NCBI RefSeq assembly: GCF_018219155.1
Contig: NZ_CP056123.1
Span: forward strand, 1,993,505 to 2,057,504
Direction of reading: 5' to 3'
DNA from: Moritella sp. 24
GTDB taxonomy: Bacteria; Pseudomonadota; Gammaproteobacteria; Enterobacterales; Moritellaceae
DNA: 64,000 nucleotides
In this document: positions 18,609-29,833 of the stretch, piece after piece
Numbering within the stretch: position 1 is the first letter of the stretch
Layout of the letters: the number at the start of each line of letters is the position of its first letter
Program-made: the position numbers and the translations under genes
The notes under the pieces: generated by a model
What the model was told of the DNA's origin: nothing
Databases searched by the model: none
What the model saw: the letters and a program-made list of their open reading frames with translations, nothing else

Positions 18609-19841
18609 ATGAGCAATATTGAAAATAACAAACAAAATAAAGTTCCTATGAGCACCATGATCTGGTTTTCTGGATTAAGTATGCTTGGTTTTTTAGCGAC
18701 GGATATGTATTTACCTGCATTCGAAACTATTCGTCATGAATTTGAAACATCTCAAACATTAATTAGCCTGTCGCTGAGTATCTTTTTATTAGGCATGGCG
18801 CTGGGTCAATTGGTTTATGGTCCATTATCTGATCGTGTTGGTCGTAAGAAAATGCTATTCGTTGGTATGACCATATTTGTGCTTTCAACGGCTTTAATAT
18901 CAGTATCTAACAGTATTGAGCTATTCCTTATTGCTCGCTTTGGTCAAGCATTAGGTGCGTGTAGTGGGACGGTAATTTGGCAAGCTGTTGTTATTGACCG
19001 TTATCAAGGTAAAGCATCAGAGCGCATCTTTGCTACTATCATGCCATTGGTTGCATTATCGCCAGCATTAGCGCCTTTGTTGGGTGCAGGCTTGGAAGAG
19101 TATTTTGGATGGCGTAGTATTTTTATTGTACTTGTAGTGATTGGTTTAGGTTTAGCATTTGCGACTAAGGGCCAAAAAGAGAGTGCGCCACTTGATAAAA
19201 AACAAGAAAAAATATCGACGCAATTAGCGCGAGATTATAAGCAAATTGTAAAATCAAAAATATTCATGGGTAATATGTTGATATTTGCTGCTTGTTCCGC
19301 TGCATTCTTCGCCTATTTAACTGGTTCGCCATTCATTATGACTGCGATGGGTTACTCTGGCGCGGATATTGGTTTGAGTTACCTGCCTCAGACAGTTGCT
19401 TTCCTTGTTGGTGGTTATGGTTGCCGTAGTCTGCTTGTACGCTTTAGCGCTAAACAATTACTACCTTGGTTAATGACGTTGTTTATTACGACCGTTGTGC
19501 TTATGTTTGTTATTGCGTTTGCAACATCACCGACAACGATCTGGCCAATTTTGATTCCATTTTGTTTCTTAGCGGTTGCTAATGGCGCGATTTATCCACT
19601 CGTGATTAATTCTGCGCTAGCGGACTTTAAAAACTGTAGTGCAACAGCTGCTGGTTTACTTAACTTCCTACAAACAATGTTCTGCTTCTTAGCAAGTAGT
19701 GTGGTATCTACATTTTCTGAACACGGTCTTTATACAGTGACAGCGGTAATGTTGTTCCAAGGTATCGTGATTGTGATTGGTTATGTATTAGCGAAACATA
19801 AAGCAACGGATGCTGCGGCAAGTACTGCTGTAGTTGCTTAG
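18609..19841 (+). CDS. punC: purine nucleoside transporter PunC (MFS, Bcr/CflA family)
   Basis: Inner-membrane major-facilitator protein with 12 predicted helices, 410 aa. Signature loops include GLLATDMYLPAF-type MLGFLATDMYLPAFETIR near residue 25, YGPLSDRVGRKKML (MFS motif A, about 75-90), RIFATIMPLVALSPALAPLLG and ACSAAFFAYLTGSPFI. These match YdhC/PunC rather than Bcr. Transport of adenosine-type purines is known for the E. coli protein and inferred here from similarity plus the divergent punR. A strong terminator follows. The roughly 100-bp divergent spacer should contain the PunR site, which I cannot define. Confidence 0.85.
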   Translation: MSNIENNKQNKVPMSTMIWFSGLSMLGFLATDMYLPAFETIRHEFETSQTLISLSLSIFLLGMALGQLVYGPLSDRVGRKKMLFVGMTIFVLSTALISVSNSIELFLIARFGQALGACSGTVIWQAVVIDRYQGKASERIFATIMPLVALSPALAPLLGAGLEEYFGWRSIFIVLVVIGLGLAFATKGQKESAPLDKKQEKISTQLARDYKQIVKSKIFMGNMLIFAACSAAFFAYLTGSPFIMTAMGYSGADIGLSYLPQTVAFLVGGYGCRSLLVRFSAKQLLPWLMTLFITTVVLMFVIAFATSPTTIWPILIPFCFLAVANGAIYPLVINSALADFKNCSATAAGLLNFLQTMFCFLASSVVSTFSEHGLYTVTAVMLFQGIVIVIGYVLAKHKATDAAASTAVVA

Positions 19842-19886
19842 TTCGTATATGATGAAAGTTGCTTTAACGAGTGACTTTCGATTATG

Positions 19887-19927
19887 AAAAAAGGGGAAAG
19901 ACATTAACTGTCTTTCCCCTTTTTTTA
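19887..19927. terminator. bidirectional terminator between punC and ansA
   Basis: Strong stem AAAGGGGAAAGACA / TGTCTTTCCCCTTT with flanking A-run and a T-run of seven or more. Confidence 0.95.
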
Positions 19928-19955
19928 TTTATTATTTCTAAAATAAATACTATTG

Positions 19956-19987
19956 AGCTTAGTAGCTTAGTAGCTTAGTAGCTTAGT
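19956..19987. repeat. 8-bp tandem repeat (AGCTTAGT)x4 touching the ansA stop
   Basis: Four perfect copies of AGCTTAGT end one base before the minus-strand ansA stop codon. A slip here would not alter the protein, but a longer slip crossing the stop could. Confidence 0.9.
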
Positions 19988-19988
19988 C

Positions 19989-20999
19989 TTAGTGGCTTAA
20001 TTCTCCACGAAGACTCTGTTGCATAAGTACTTTGATTTCTTCGCTTGGTAGCTCTTTACTGATGAGATAATGCAGTTTAGTTAACGCTGCTTCTGTCGTC
20101 ATGTCATAACCAGAGATAACACCAACTTGAGCAAGGGCATCACCTGTTGCATAGCCGCCCATGTTAACTTTACCTTTAATACATTGGGTTAGATTAACGA
20201 CAACGATACCGCGTTTGTTTGCCGCTTCAAGTGCATTTAAAATATCTTCGCTTTGTGGGGCATTACCGACACCGTAGCTCAGTAATATAAGTGCTTTAAC
20301 AGGTTGTAATAGGATGTTACCAATGACTTCTGTTGAAATACCTGGGTAAAGTGTCACAATCGCAATTGGTTGTGGAGTGATGTTACTAACAGTAAGTGTC
20401 TTTTCTTCAATAGGTTTAACATCACCTAGCATTACTTCAATGTTGATCCCAACTTTTAATAACGTTTCACAGTTTGGTGTTGCGAAAGCGCTAAAGCCAT
20501 CTGCATGCACTTTTGTTGTTCTGTTACCGCGTAATAGCTGGTTATTAAAGAATAAACATACTTCGTGTACAGGGTAGTTTGCTGCAAGGTAAAGCGAGTT
20601 AAGTAAATTGCTTTGACCATCTGAACGAATTTCTGCCAGCGGGATCTGTGAACCTGTCACAATCACGGGTTTACCAAGGTCTTCTAACATAAATGATAAT
20701 GCTGATGCGGTATACGCCATGGTGTCTGTACCATGTAAGATAACAAAACCATCATATTGATCATAGTTAGTTTGAATGTCTTCGGCGATCTGCTGCCAAT
20801 CTGAAGGTGACATGTTAGAAGAGTCGATTAACGGCGAGTACTCGTGAAGGGTGAAATCAGGCATTTCTTCGCGGTGGAATTCAGGTAGACGCGCTAAGCA
20901 ATCTGTCATGAATCCTTCCATCGGTACATAACCGTGCTCTGAATGTTGCATACCGATCGTGCCACCAGTATACGCGATGTAGATTGATTTCTTAGCCAT
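19989..20999 (-). CDS. ansA: cytoplasmic L-asparaginase I
   Basis: Hydrolyses asparagine to aspartate and ammonia. 336 aa with no signal peptide, matching the cytoplasmic type I enzyme. Catalytic residues are all present: Thr14 in YTGGTIGM, Thr91-Asp92 in LHGTDTMAYTAS and Lys163 in NRTTKVHADGF. The C-terminal segment QCIKGKVNMGGYATG is also family-typical. It follows sppA in the same direction with a 208-bp gap, the sppA-ansA order seen in enterobacteria, although the hairpin in the gap may split them. Confidence 0.96.
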   Translation of the reverse strand: MAKKSIYIAYTGGTIGMQHSEHGYVPMEGFMTDCLARLPEFHREEMPDFTLHEYSPLIDSSNMSPSDWQQIAEDIQTNYDQYDGFVILHGTDTMAYTASALSFMLEDLGKPVIVTGSQIPLAEIRSDGQSNLLNSLYLAANYPVHEVCLFFNNQLLRGNRTTKVHADGFSAFATPNCETLLKVGINIEVMLGDVKPIEEKTLTVSNITPQPIAIVTLYPGISTEVIGNILLQPVKALILLSYGVGNAPQSEDILNALEAANKRGIVVVNLTQCIKGKVNMGGYATGDALAQVGVISGYDMTTEAALTKLHYLISKELPSEEIKVLMQQSLRGELSH

Positions 21000-21122
21000 T
21001 AATAAATTCCCTGTGCGTTTTTAAGGAGGATTATAGTGCTGAAATCAATTAATGGAATAGTTTGTTACTAAATTGCTTAATAAAACTGCAATTAAATAGG
21101 GGATTTAAGGCAGAACTTTGAA

Positions 21123-21154
21123 TTGAGCGGTAAATTGACATATTTACCGCTCAA
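21123..21154. terminator. hairpin between sppA and ansA
   Basis: Perfect 13-bp stem TTGAGCGGTAAAT / ATTTACCGCTCAA around a 6-nt loop, without a T-run. On the minus strand it follows sppA, so it may attenuate read-through into ansA or protect the sppA 3' end. Confidence 0.45.
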
Positions 21155-21207
21155 GAGGAAGACTGGTCGAATCAGTTATTATCGCTGATTACAGCCTCAT
21201 GACTATT

Positions 21208-23070
21208 TTATTTAACCTCACACACTAGGCATTGCACATACAGGCCTTGTGGATCTGAATAGTTGTTGAGTTGTGCAGCCTGTTGATTTATCGTCGCTAA
21301 CCAAGTTGCAACATTACTATTCGGGTTGATGTTGAGTTGAGTTAATACTTGAGTCGCGATTGATTGAGTAAACATTGAAAGTAGTTTGTCTCGTTCACTG
21401 CGTGGCGTTTGGATCAAAATTAATGAATCACTCGATACTTCCGCTTGCTTAGCCGCTGATGCAATCGCATCATCAAGACTACCTAAACTATCAACAAGCC
21501 CTAAACGTAATGCATCACGGCCTGTCCAAACTCGGCCTTGAGCAATCGTATTCACTTGTTCGGTAGTCATTTCACGACCTTCAGCAACGACATTTAAGAA
21601 GTTACTGTAACCATTCTCGACAGTCATCTGAATGATTTTTGCCATATGTGCAGGCAGTTCTCGATTAACAGATAGCCCTGTGTAATCCGTTGTGCCTATG
21701 CCGTCACTGTAAATCCCCAATTTTGCGAGTAGTTTTTCAGTTGTTGCAAACATACCAAAGATACCAATTGAGCCTGTTATTGTTGTTGGCTTAGCCCAGA
21801 TTTCATCTGCGGCAGAAGCGATCCAATAACCACCTGAAGCAGCAACACTGCCCATTGATACAATGACTGGTTTACCTGATTTTTTCACTTCTAATAGTGC
21901 TGTACGGATTTGTTCTGATGCAAAGGCACTGCCACCCGGGCTATCAATGCGTAATACTAGTGCTTTTATTTGGTCATCATCTTTAGCCTGTAATAACAGC
22001 TTCGTTAACGATTTACCACCAATTGCACCGGGAGGTTGATTACCATCTAGGATCTGACCGTTTGCAAAGATGATCCCAACACCGGGAGCATTAGCAAAAC
22101 CTTGTTCTTCAAAGATTGTAGGTTGAAGAGCGAGATAATCTAAGAATTCAACTTTTTCGTATTTATCCGATTCGCTGTTTAGTTTTTTTGCTAGGTAGCG
22201 TGACATTTCTTCGCGAGTTAGCAGTTGATCTACAAGTTTTTGTTTTAAGGCATACTCTGCAATGTTGCCATTAACAGATTGTAGTTGCTCAATAAATTTA
22301 TCTGCTTGCGGTGCTACATCATTGGCATTTATTGAACGGTTGTTAGCAACAGTTGCTGTATAGCTGTCCCAAAGTTGATTTAACCAGTTTAGTTTTGACT
22401 CTTTGCTCGCTTCTGACATGCCATTACGAGTGAAAGGTTCAACAAACGATTTATAAGTACCTACACGGAAAACATGCGATGAGAGGTTTAACTTATCAAT
22501 TGCGTCTTTGAAGTAAAGGCTGTAGCTACCATAACCTTGCAGTAATACACCGCCTGCAGGGTTTAATAGGATTTCATCAGCAAATGAAGCAAGGAAGTAT
22601 TGTTCTTGGCTAAAGTAATCACCGTAAGCATAGATAGGCTTGTTACTGTTTTTGAATTCAGTCAAGGCATCCGAAATATCAGTTAACTTGGTTAAGCTAG
22701 CTGGTTTTAATTGTGCAAGGTCGAGAATTAATGCAGTAATTGTATCGTCAGTTTGCGCGTTGTTAATGACGTTCACAACATCTGAAATTGCAATTTCGTT
22801 AACGACGTTTTTAGAATCAACGATTTCACCAATAAGCTGGTCAAACGGGTCAACTAATTTTGGTTGGTCAACCAATACGCCATTTAGGTTCAGTACCAAG
22901 GCAGTATTCTCTGCGAATGTTACTGGTGCTTCTTTTTGCTGTTGTAATGCGAGAAAAACAATAGCAATAAAAGAAATGAAAAATAGGTTTAGGATCAAAT
23001 TACGCGTAAATGTAATCGAGCTACCTATTTTAGAAAGGATAAATCCGAGTATTGAGAATAATTTTCTCAT
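21208..23070 (-). CDS. sppA: signal peptide peptidase SppA (67K type)
   Basis: Inner-membrane serine protease that degrades cleaved signal peptides. 620 aa, the long two-domain type. The N-terminal anchor is at residues about 22-42. The first half contains the general base Lys207 (VGTYKSFVEPF); the second half has LRIDSPGGSAFASE and the nucleophile Ser412 (SMGSVAASGGYWIAS). Both positions fit the Ser/Lys dyad of E. coli SppA. Oriented with ansA downstream. The C-terminus ends in a Cys pair (VQCLVCEV), an unusual feature to note. Confidence 0.96.
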   Translation of the reverse strand: MRKLFSILGFILSKIGSSITFTRNLILNLFFISFIAIVFLALQQQKEAPVTFAENTALVLNLNGVLVDQPKLVDPFDQLIGEIVDSKNVVNEIAISDVVNVINNAQTDDTITALILDLAQLKPASLTKLTDISDALTEFKNSNKPIYAYGDYFSQEQYFLASFADEILLNPAGGVLLQGYGSYSLYFKDAIDKLNLSSHVFRVGTYKSFVEPFTRNGMSEASKESKLNWLNQLWDSYTATVANNRSINANDVAPQADKFIEQLQSVNGNIAEYALKQKLVDQLLTREEMSRYLAKKLNSESDKYEKVEFLDYLALQPTIFEEQGFANAPGVGIIFANGQILDGNQPPGAIGGKSLTKLLLQAKDDDQIKALVLRIDSPGGSAFASEQIRTALLEVKKSGKPVIVSMGSVAASGGYWIASAADEIWAKPTTITGSIGIFGMFATTEKLLAKLGIYSDGIGTTDYTGLSVNRELPAHMAKIIQMTVENGYSNFLNVVAEGREMTTEQVNTIAQGRVWTGRDALRLGLVDSLGSLDDAIASAAKQAEVSSDSLILIQTPRSERDKLLSMFTQSIATQVLTQLNINPNSNVATWLATINQQAAQLNNYSDPQGLYVQCLVCEVK

Positions 23071-25455
<2,385 letters not shown>

Positions 25456-25530
25456 TATGTAATTAATACTGATCTAATTCAAATATCAGACAATTAAGTT
25501 AACAGCTTTTTGACTGCTATTACGAAAGCT

Positions 25531-25557
25531 AGCCCATACTATGTATGGGCTTTTTTT
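25531..25557 (+). terminator. terminator after fadH
   Basis: Stem AGCCCATAC / GTATGGGCT with a TAT loop followed by seven T. Confidence 0.9.
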
Positions 25558-25638
25558 ATCTTCATAAATTAATCACTTGATATTTTCTGTCCCGCATTTA
25601 ATACTTTAATTATCACTCATTGTTCAAAGTAGTAAATA

Positions 25639-26193
25639 ATGGACGCAATTGACTTATTAATAAATCGCCATTCTTGTAACCAACTCTCAGCACCAGCACC
25701 TGCAGGTGAGGCGTTGGATAACATTATCAATGCAGGGCTACGGGCTCCTGATCACGGTGGTTTAACCCCTTGGCGTTTTATTATCACTGAAGGTGAAGGT
25801 TTAAAAACATTATCGCGTTATTTTCAAGATGCGGCATTTAATCTTGGAAAAGCAGAGAAAGATGTATTGAAAGCGTCGAATGCACCGTTTCGAGCACCAC
25901 AAATCATTACTGTTATTGCACGAATAGAAGATCATCCAAAGATCCCGGAATCGGAGCAGTTGATGTCGGCTGGCTGTGTTGTGATGGCAATGCAAATGGC
26001 AGCACAAGCGCAAGGTTTTAATGGCATTTGGCGTACAGGCTGGTTTGCTTATGATAACTACATAAAGCAAAAACTTGAACTTGAAGCAAAAGACGAAATT
26101 GTCGGCTTTTTATATTTAGGTACACCGGATGTTTCATGTAAAAAAATTCGTCAGCTAGATACTAATAGTTTTATTACACGCATGGATAGCTAG
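25639..26193 (+). CDS. ydjA: YdjA-type nitroreductase family protein
   Basis: Compact FMN-dependent nitroreductase-fold protein of 184 aa. Motifs match E. coli YdjA: INRHS at the N-terminus (FMN phosphate contact), AGLRAPDHGGLTPWRF (about 32-48), NAPFRAPQIITV, and MSAGCVVMAMQMAAQAQGFNGIWRTG. The physiological substrate of YdjA is not established. It is followed 33 bp later by the LRAT-like gene on the same strand, which may be co-transcribed. Confidence 0.9.
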   Translation: MDAIDLLINRHSCNQLSAPAPAGEALDNIINAGLRAPDHGGLTPWRFIITEGEGLKTLSRYFQDAAFNLGKAEKDVLKASNAPFRAPQIITVIARIEDHPKIPESEQLMSAGCVVMAMQMAAQAQGFNGIWRTGWFAYDNYIKQKLELEAKDEIVGFLYLGTPDVSCKKIRQLDTNSFITRMDS

Positions 26194-26226
26194 GCTTTTT
26201 AACTTGAATCGAACGTAGGAATTTAA

Positions 26227-26757
26227 ATGACTGCAGAATATCCAAAAGGACATTTACTTAGCGTACAGTTTCCACTTTATCATCATGTTGGTATTTCGGA
26301 TGGATGTGGTCATGTTTATGAAAATTCACGAGCACGTTCCGGTCGAGGCTTAGTCAGTTTAAGTGATTTTTCTGATAATAAAGATATTATCGATCATGGT
26401 TTCTTACCAGATAGTTTACCTGCTGAAGATATCATCGATAATGCTAAGCAGCTCGTTGAAGATCCTAAACGTTATCATTTGCTCAAAAACAATTGTGAGC
26501 ATTTCGTGCATGAGGTTTGTGGTGTAAGGGTAACAAGTCCACAAATACGTCGAGCCTTAATTTTAATCGCGACCTTACTCGTTGACAGGTTTGCAAGCGG
26601 CCGATTTAAATCTGCATTATTGTGGAGTATTGCTTCCCAACTATCACACTTAAACGAAGCGACATTTTCTTGGTGGAAACATGCTATTTTTACTTCCGCA
26701 GGGTTTTGGTTAGTGCTTTTAACTAATACAAATCAGGATGTTGCAGACAAAGACTGA
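26227..26757 (+). CDS. LRAT-fold (NlpC/P60 superfamily) acyltransferase-like protein
   Basis: 176 aa. The N-terminal half carries the LRAT arrangement: YHHVGISDG-GHVYE (catalytic His20) and, 70 residues later, NNCEHFVHEVCG with the predicted nucleophile Cys90. Animal relatives move acyl chains between phospholipids or onto retinol and amines; bacterial ones are mostly uncharacterised. The C-terminal 75 residues have hydrophobic stretches (IRRALILIATLLVDRF and SAGFWLVLLT), so it is probably tail-anchored in the membrane. It lies between ydjA and a lipid-related cluster. Fold and catalytic pair are well supported; reaction is unknown. Confidence 0.75.
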   Translation: MTAEYPKGHLLSVQFPLYHHVGISDGCGHVYENSRARSGRGLVSLSDFSDNKDIIDHGFLPDSLPAEDIIDNAKQLVEDPKRYHLLKNNCEHFVHEVCGVRVTSPQIRRALILIATLLVDRFASGRFKSALLWSIASQLSHLNEATFSWWKHAIFTSAGFWLVLLTNTNQDVADKD

Positions 26758-26795
26758 TAAGTTAATACCTCTTTGTACTTACTTTCTCCCCCCAC

Positions 26796-26821
26796 GCGTT
26801 TACTGATTTAGTAAGCGCTTT
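26796..26821 (+). terminator. weak terminator candidate after the LRAT-like gene
   Basis: Stem GCGTTTACT / AGTAAGCGC (one G-U pair) with a 5-nt loop and only TTTCT downstream. Confidence 0.4.
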
Positions 26822-26895
26822 CTAGTTATTCTCCTTATAATATCCCAATTAGACTAAAAACTCGTTAGAGTTACAATTAGTGAGCGAGATGAGCC

Positions 26896-27192
26896 ATGGG
26901 TAATATTGAAATCATTCGCGATCATAGTTTGCCACAGAAGCAAATTATTCTTATCGCAGATAAAGTAATGGTTGATATAGCAGAGGAATATGACCTTAAG
27001 CTCCAGTGGCAGGGTGATAAACTTCATATCAAGCATGCACATACCAGAGGGTATTTACATGCTGATGCTGAGAGTATCAGAATCAAATTAAAGTTGGGAA
27101 TATTTTTATTTCCAGTCAGTTTTGTATTAAAACAAAGCATCGAAGAAACGCTTGATGAGCTATTGCCAAGTGCAGTCTGTTCACATCGATAA
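26896..27192 (+). CDS. polyhydroxyalkanoate-system family protein
   Basis: 98-aa protein matching the small polyhydroxyalkanoic acid system family: an N-terminal IEIIRDHSLPQKQ, a central LKLQWQGDKLHIKH, then LHADAESIRIKLKLGIFLFPV and a C-terminal amphipathic helix (SIEETLDELL). Members lie in or near PHA granule loci, but no PHA synthase is visible here. It starts 20 bp before the next gene, so it is very likely co-transcribed with the acyltransferase. Function is unknown beyond the association. Confidence 0.75.
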   Translation: MGNIEIIRDHSLPQKQIILIADKVMVDIAEEYDLKLQWQGDKLHIKHAHTRGYLHADAESIRIKLKLGIFLFPVSFVLKQSIEETLDELLPSAVCSHR

Positions 27193-27212
27193 AGTACACT
27201 AAGGCTTAAATT

Positions 27213-28607
27213 ATGGAACAATTATCATTGGTTGAAACCTCCTTTTTATTAAGTGAGAGTACAGCAAGTCCTAAGCATTTTTCAGGGTTACAAATATTTG
27301 AACCCCCGAAGGACTATGAAGGTAATTTTGCTCGAGATCTATTTCAAAAATTGATTATGGATCCGGCAGTGGCGACGCCATTTAATTTTAAGCTGAAAAA
27401 GAGTATTGGTGGCTTATATTACTGGGTTCATGATAGCCAATTTGATTTTAATTATCATATTCGTATGTCAATGTTGCCAGGCGAAGGCTCTGATGAGCAG
27501 TTACGTGATTTAGTTGAACGTTTGCACTCACATCTTATTGATCGAACACGCCCGTTGTGGGAAGTTTATCTTATTGAGGGATTGTCTGAAGGTCGTTTTG
27601 CTATCTTTACTAAAATCCATTATGCAATGGCAGACGGTAAAATGGCAAACAGCTGGTTATCGGGTTACTTGCAAAGCGACCAATCGGTTAATGATTATCG
27701 CCCATTTTGGCAGATCCCATCATTCCGTCCAGGGTATAAAGAATCCGCAGGTGTGATCGAAAATATTTTATCGAATTACGTCAGTGGCTTGAAACAACTT
27801 AAATCGATACCTGGTTTGTTTAGACTCGGTACGCGCATGGGATTAAAGTTCATGCACTTGCGCGATAAAGGACCTGCTTTACCATTCTGCGCCCCAAGAA
27901 CACCTTTCTCTGTACCTGCGACACGATCTCGTATTGTTTCTTTTGGTCGTTTACCGTTTGAAAAAATGCGTTCTATTAGCAAGATAACAGGCGTCACATT
28001 AAATGACGTTATCTTATGTTGTGTTGATATTGGCCTTAACCGTTATCTAAAAGAGAAGGGCATTTTATTACGCAAGCCATTAGTGGCTCAGGTGCCTGTT
28101 CGTATAGGCAATGGTCGTCGAAATGCATTAACAGGTGTTGAATTAGGTAATGTCGATGCAGATGCATTAGATCATTTAGAAACGATTTATAAACGTACGA
28201 GCAGTGTAAAAGAAGATTTATTTAGCTTGCCAGCCGAATCGGTTGTTAATTTTTCATTGCTGATCCAGGCGGCCGCATCAATCTCTGAGTGGCTAGGCGT
28301 GTCTAAATTCTTACCTCCATTGGGCTCAGTACTTGTGTCTAATGTACGTGGTCAGCAAGAGCATGCTTATCTAGCGGGGGCGAAGCTTACTGAAGTATAT
28401 CCAGTATCAGTACTTTCTGCTGGTACAGCATTAAACATTACATTATACAGCTATCATGAAAAGGTGTTTTTTGGCCTTGTTGGTTGTAAAAATGAATTAC
28501 CAGATTTAGATATGCTGTCACGTCATGTTGAAGCCGCTTGTGAAATATTATCGGATGATATTCTTGATAATGCGAAGCAGCACTCAGTACTCATTTCTTC
28601 TCGTTAA
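27213..28607 (+). CDS. wax ester synthase / DGAT-like acyltransferase with altered active-site motif
   Basis: 464 aa, the length of bacterial WS/DGAT bifunctional enzymes, which use acyl-CoA to make wax esters or triacylglycerol. The PLWEVYLIEGL motif (about 112-122), the TLNDVILCC motif and the C-terminal LVSNVRGQ region are in place. The catalytic HHxxxDG motif reads HYAMADG: His136 is kept but the second His, reported as essential in Acinetobacter AtfA, is Tyr137. Activity is therefore uncertain; the protein may use another acyl acceptor or have lost catalysis. Operon with the PHA-family gene upstream; an esterase gene follows at 180 bp. Confidence 0.88.
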   Translation: MEQLSLVETSFLLSESTASPKHFSGLQIFEPPKDYEGNFARDLFQKLIMDPAVATPFNFKLKKSIGGLYYWVHDSQFDFNYHIRMSMLPGEGSDEQLRDLVERLHSHLIDRTRPLWEVYLIEGLSEGRFAIFTKIHYAMADGKMANSWLSGYLQSDQSVNDYRPFWQIPSFRPGYKESAGVIENILSNYVSGLKQLKSIPGLFRLGTRMGLKFMHLRDKGPALPFCAPRTPFSVPATRSRIVSFGRLPFEKMRSISKITGVTLNDVILCCVDIGLNRYLKEKGILLRKPLVAQVPVRIGNGRRNALTGVELGNVDADALDHLETIYKRTSSVKEDLFSLPAESVVNFSLLIQAAASISEWLGVSKFLPPLGSVLVSNVRGQQEHAYLAGAKLTEVYPVSVLSAGTALNITLYSYHEKVFFGLVGCKNELPDLDMLSRHVEAACEILSDDILDNAKQHSVLISSR

Positions 28608-28787
28608 AATATGAGGTGGTGACTTAGGTTGCCATCTTTATATGTCCCTTCTTCATATTTCATGCTACTTTGATTAAGTTACACATTTGTTAAATGTGAG
28701 CGTGTCGTTAGTTCTGCATTTAGAAGAAAAATTCTAATATGTACGACTATAATTTTATTATATGTACAGATATAGTTCGAGGTTATC

Positions 28788-29687
28788 TTGATTAGTTGGC
28801 AAGCTAAAGCGCTTAATTTGTTTTTAAAGCAAACCGTTAAGCGTTCCATTGAAAATACTAAAGATGTAAATAAATTACGTTTTCAAATGCGAGCGTTGGA
28901 TAAGTTTACATTTGGTGTTAGTGCTAAAATTGAGCGTACACAGTTAATTCGTGAAGGGATCTTGTGTGACGAAATAAAGCTGAAACTGTCAAATAGTAAG
29001 AAAAAATTATTATATATTCACGGTGGGGCATTCGTATTCAAAACACCCGCAATACATAATAACTTTATCGCCAGATTGGTTGAACCGTTAGACGTTCACG
29101 CTATTGTTCCAGATTATCCTCTTGCTCCAGAGCATCCTTTCCCTGCCGCCTTAGATTGTTGTTATGCTGTTTATAAATCGCTATTGGATTCAGGTACATT
29201 ACCTGAAGATATCATTATAGGTGGAGATTCTGCGGGTGGTAACATCGCGTTATCTTTACTATTACGCGCGAAGCATAATGGTTTACCGATGCCAAGTTGC
29301 TGCGTTTTATTATCACCAGTCGCAGATATGACTCAGAGCGGTTTATCTTCGGTGGAAAATCGTTTCAGTGATGCGTTGTTTAGCTTAGAGGTGATGCTGC
29401 ATTGCCGTAACTTATATTTAGAAGACGATAATCATGACCTGCACAATCATGAGATATCCCCTTTATTTGGTGACTTCTCAGGGTTCCCACCGTTTATGTT
29501 CCATGCTGGTAGCGCTGAATTAATGCGTGATGATTCCACTCGGCTAGCAGAATTTATGTTGGCTAAAGGCGTAGATGCTCACATACAGATTTGGCATCAA
29601 ATGCCGCATGTATTTCCATTGTTTGAGCAATTGCCTGAAAGTAAAGCTGCACTACAGCAGATTGTTGAGTTTATAAAGAAGCATTAA
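28788..29687 (+). CDS. alpha/beta hydrolase, hormone-sensitive-lipase family esterase
   Basis: 299-aa carboxylesterase-like protein. The oxyanion-hole motif HGGAF (78-82), nucleophile elbow GDSAGGN (Ser148), an acidic residue near SAELMRDDS and the late His in MPHVFPLFEQ make a full HSL-type catalytic set. No signal peptide, so it acts in the cytoplasm. The start is TTG at 28788 with GAGG upstream; the next ATG would remove the first 33 residues. Located after an acyltransferase, it may release fatty acids from esters or storage lipid; true substrate unknown. Confidence 0.87.
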   Translation: MISWQAKALNLFLKQTVKRSIENTKDVNKLRFQMRALDKFTFGVSAKIERTQLIREGILCDEIKLKLSNSKKKLLYIHGGAFVFKTPAIHNNFIARLVEPLDVHAIVPDYPLAPEHPFPAALDCCYAVYKSLLDSGTLPEDIIIGGDSAGGNIALSLLLRAKHNGLPMPSCCVLLSPVADMTQSGLSSVENRFSDALFSLEVMLHCRNLYLEDDNHDLHNHEISPLFGDFSGFPPFMFHAGSAELMRDDSTRLAEFMLAKGVDAHIQIWHQMPHVFPLFEQLPESKAALQQIVEFIKKH

Positions 29688-29731
29688 GAATATTAGCTAA
29701 ATCCACATTTAATTATAAATAATCATATAAA

Positions 29732-29769
29732 ATATATCATATTCGGAAAGTTTTCTGAATATGATATAT
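29732..29769. promoter_or_regulatory. large AT-rich palindrome upstream of a small HTH gene
   Basis: A perfect 13-bp stem ATATATCATATTC / GAATATGATATAT extends inward with GGAAA / TTTCT (one G-T mismatch), giving about 18 paired positions over 38 bp. There is no T-run. It lies 65 bp before the small gene at 29834 and 45 bp after the esterase stop. Either an operator, possibly for that small protein itself, or a terminator. Confidence 0.5.
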
Positions 29770-29833
29770 GCTGTTCTATAAAACCCTTTATTATAGCCAT
29801 ATAAACCAAGTGTAAACATATGTAGAGGCTATT

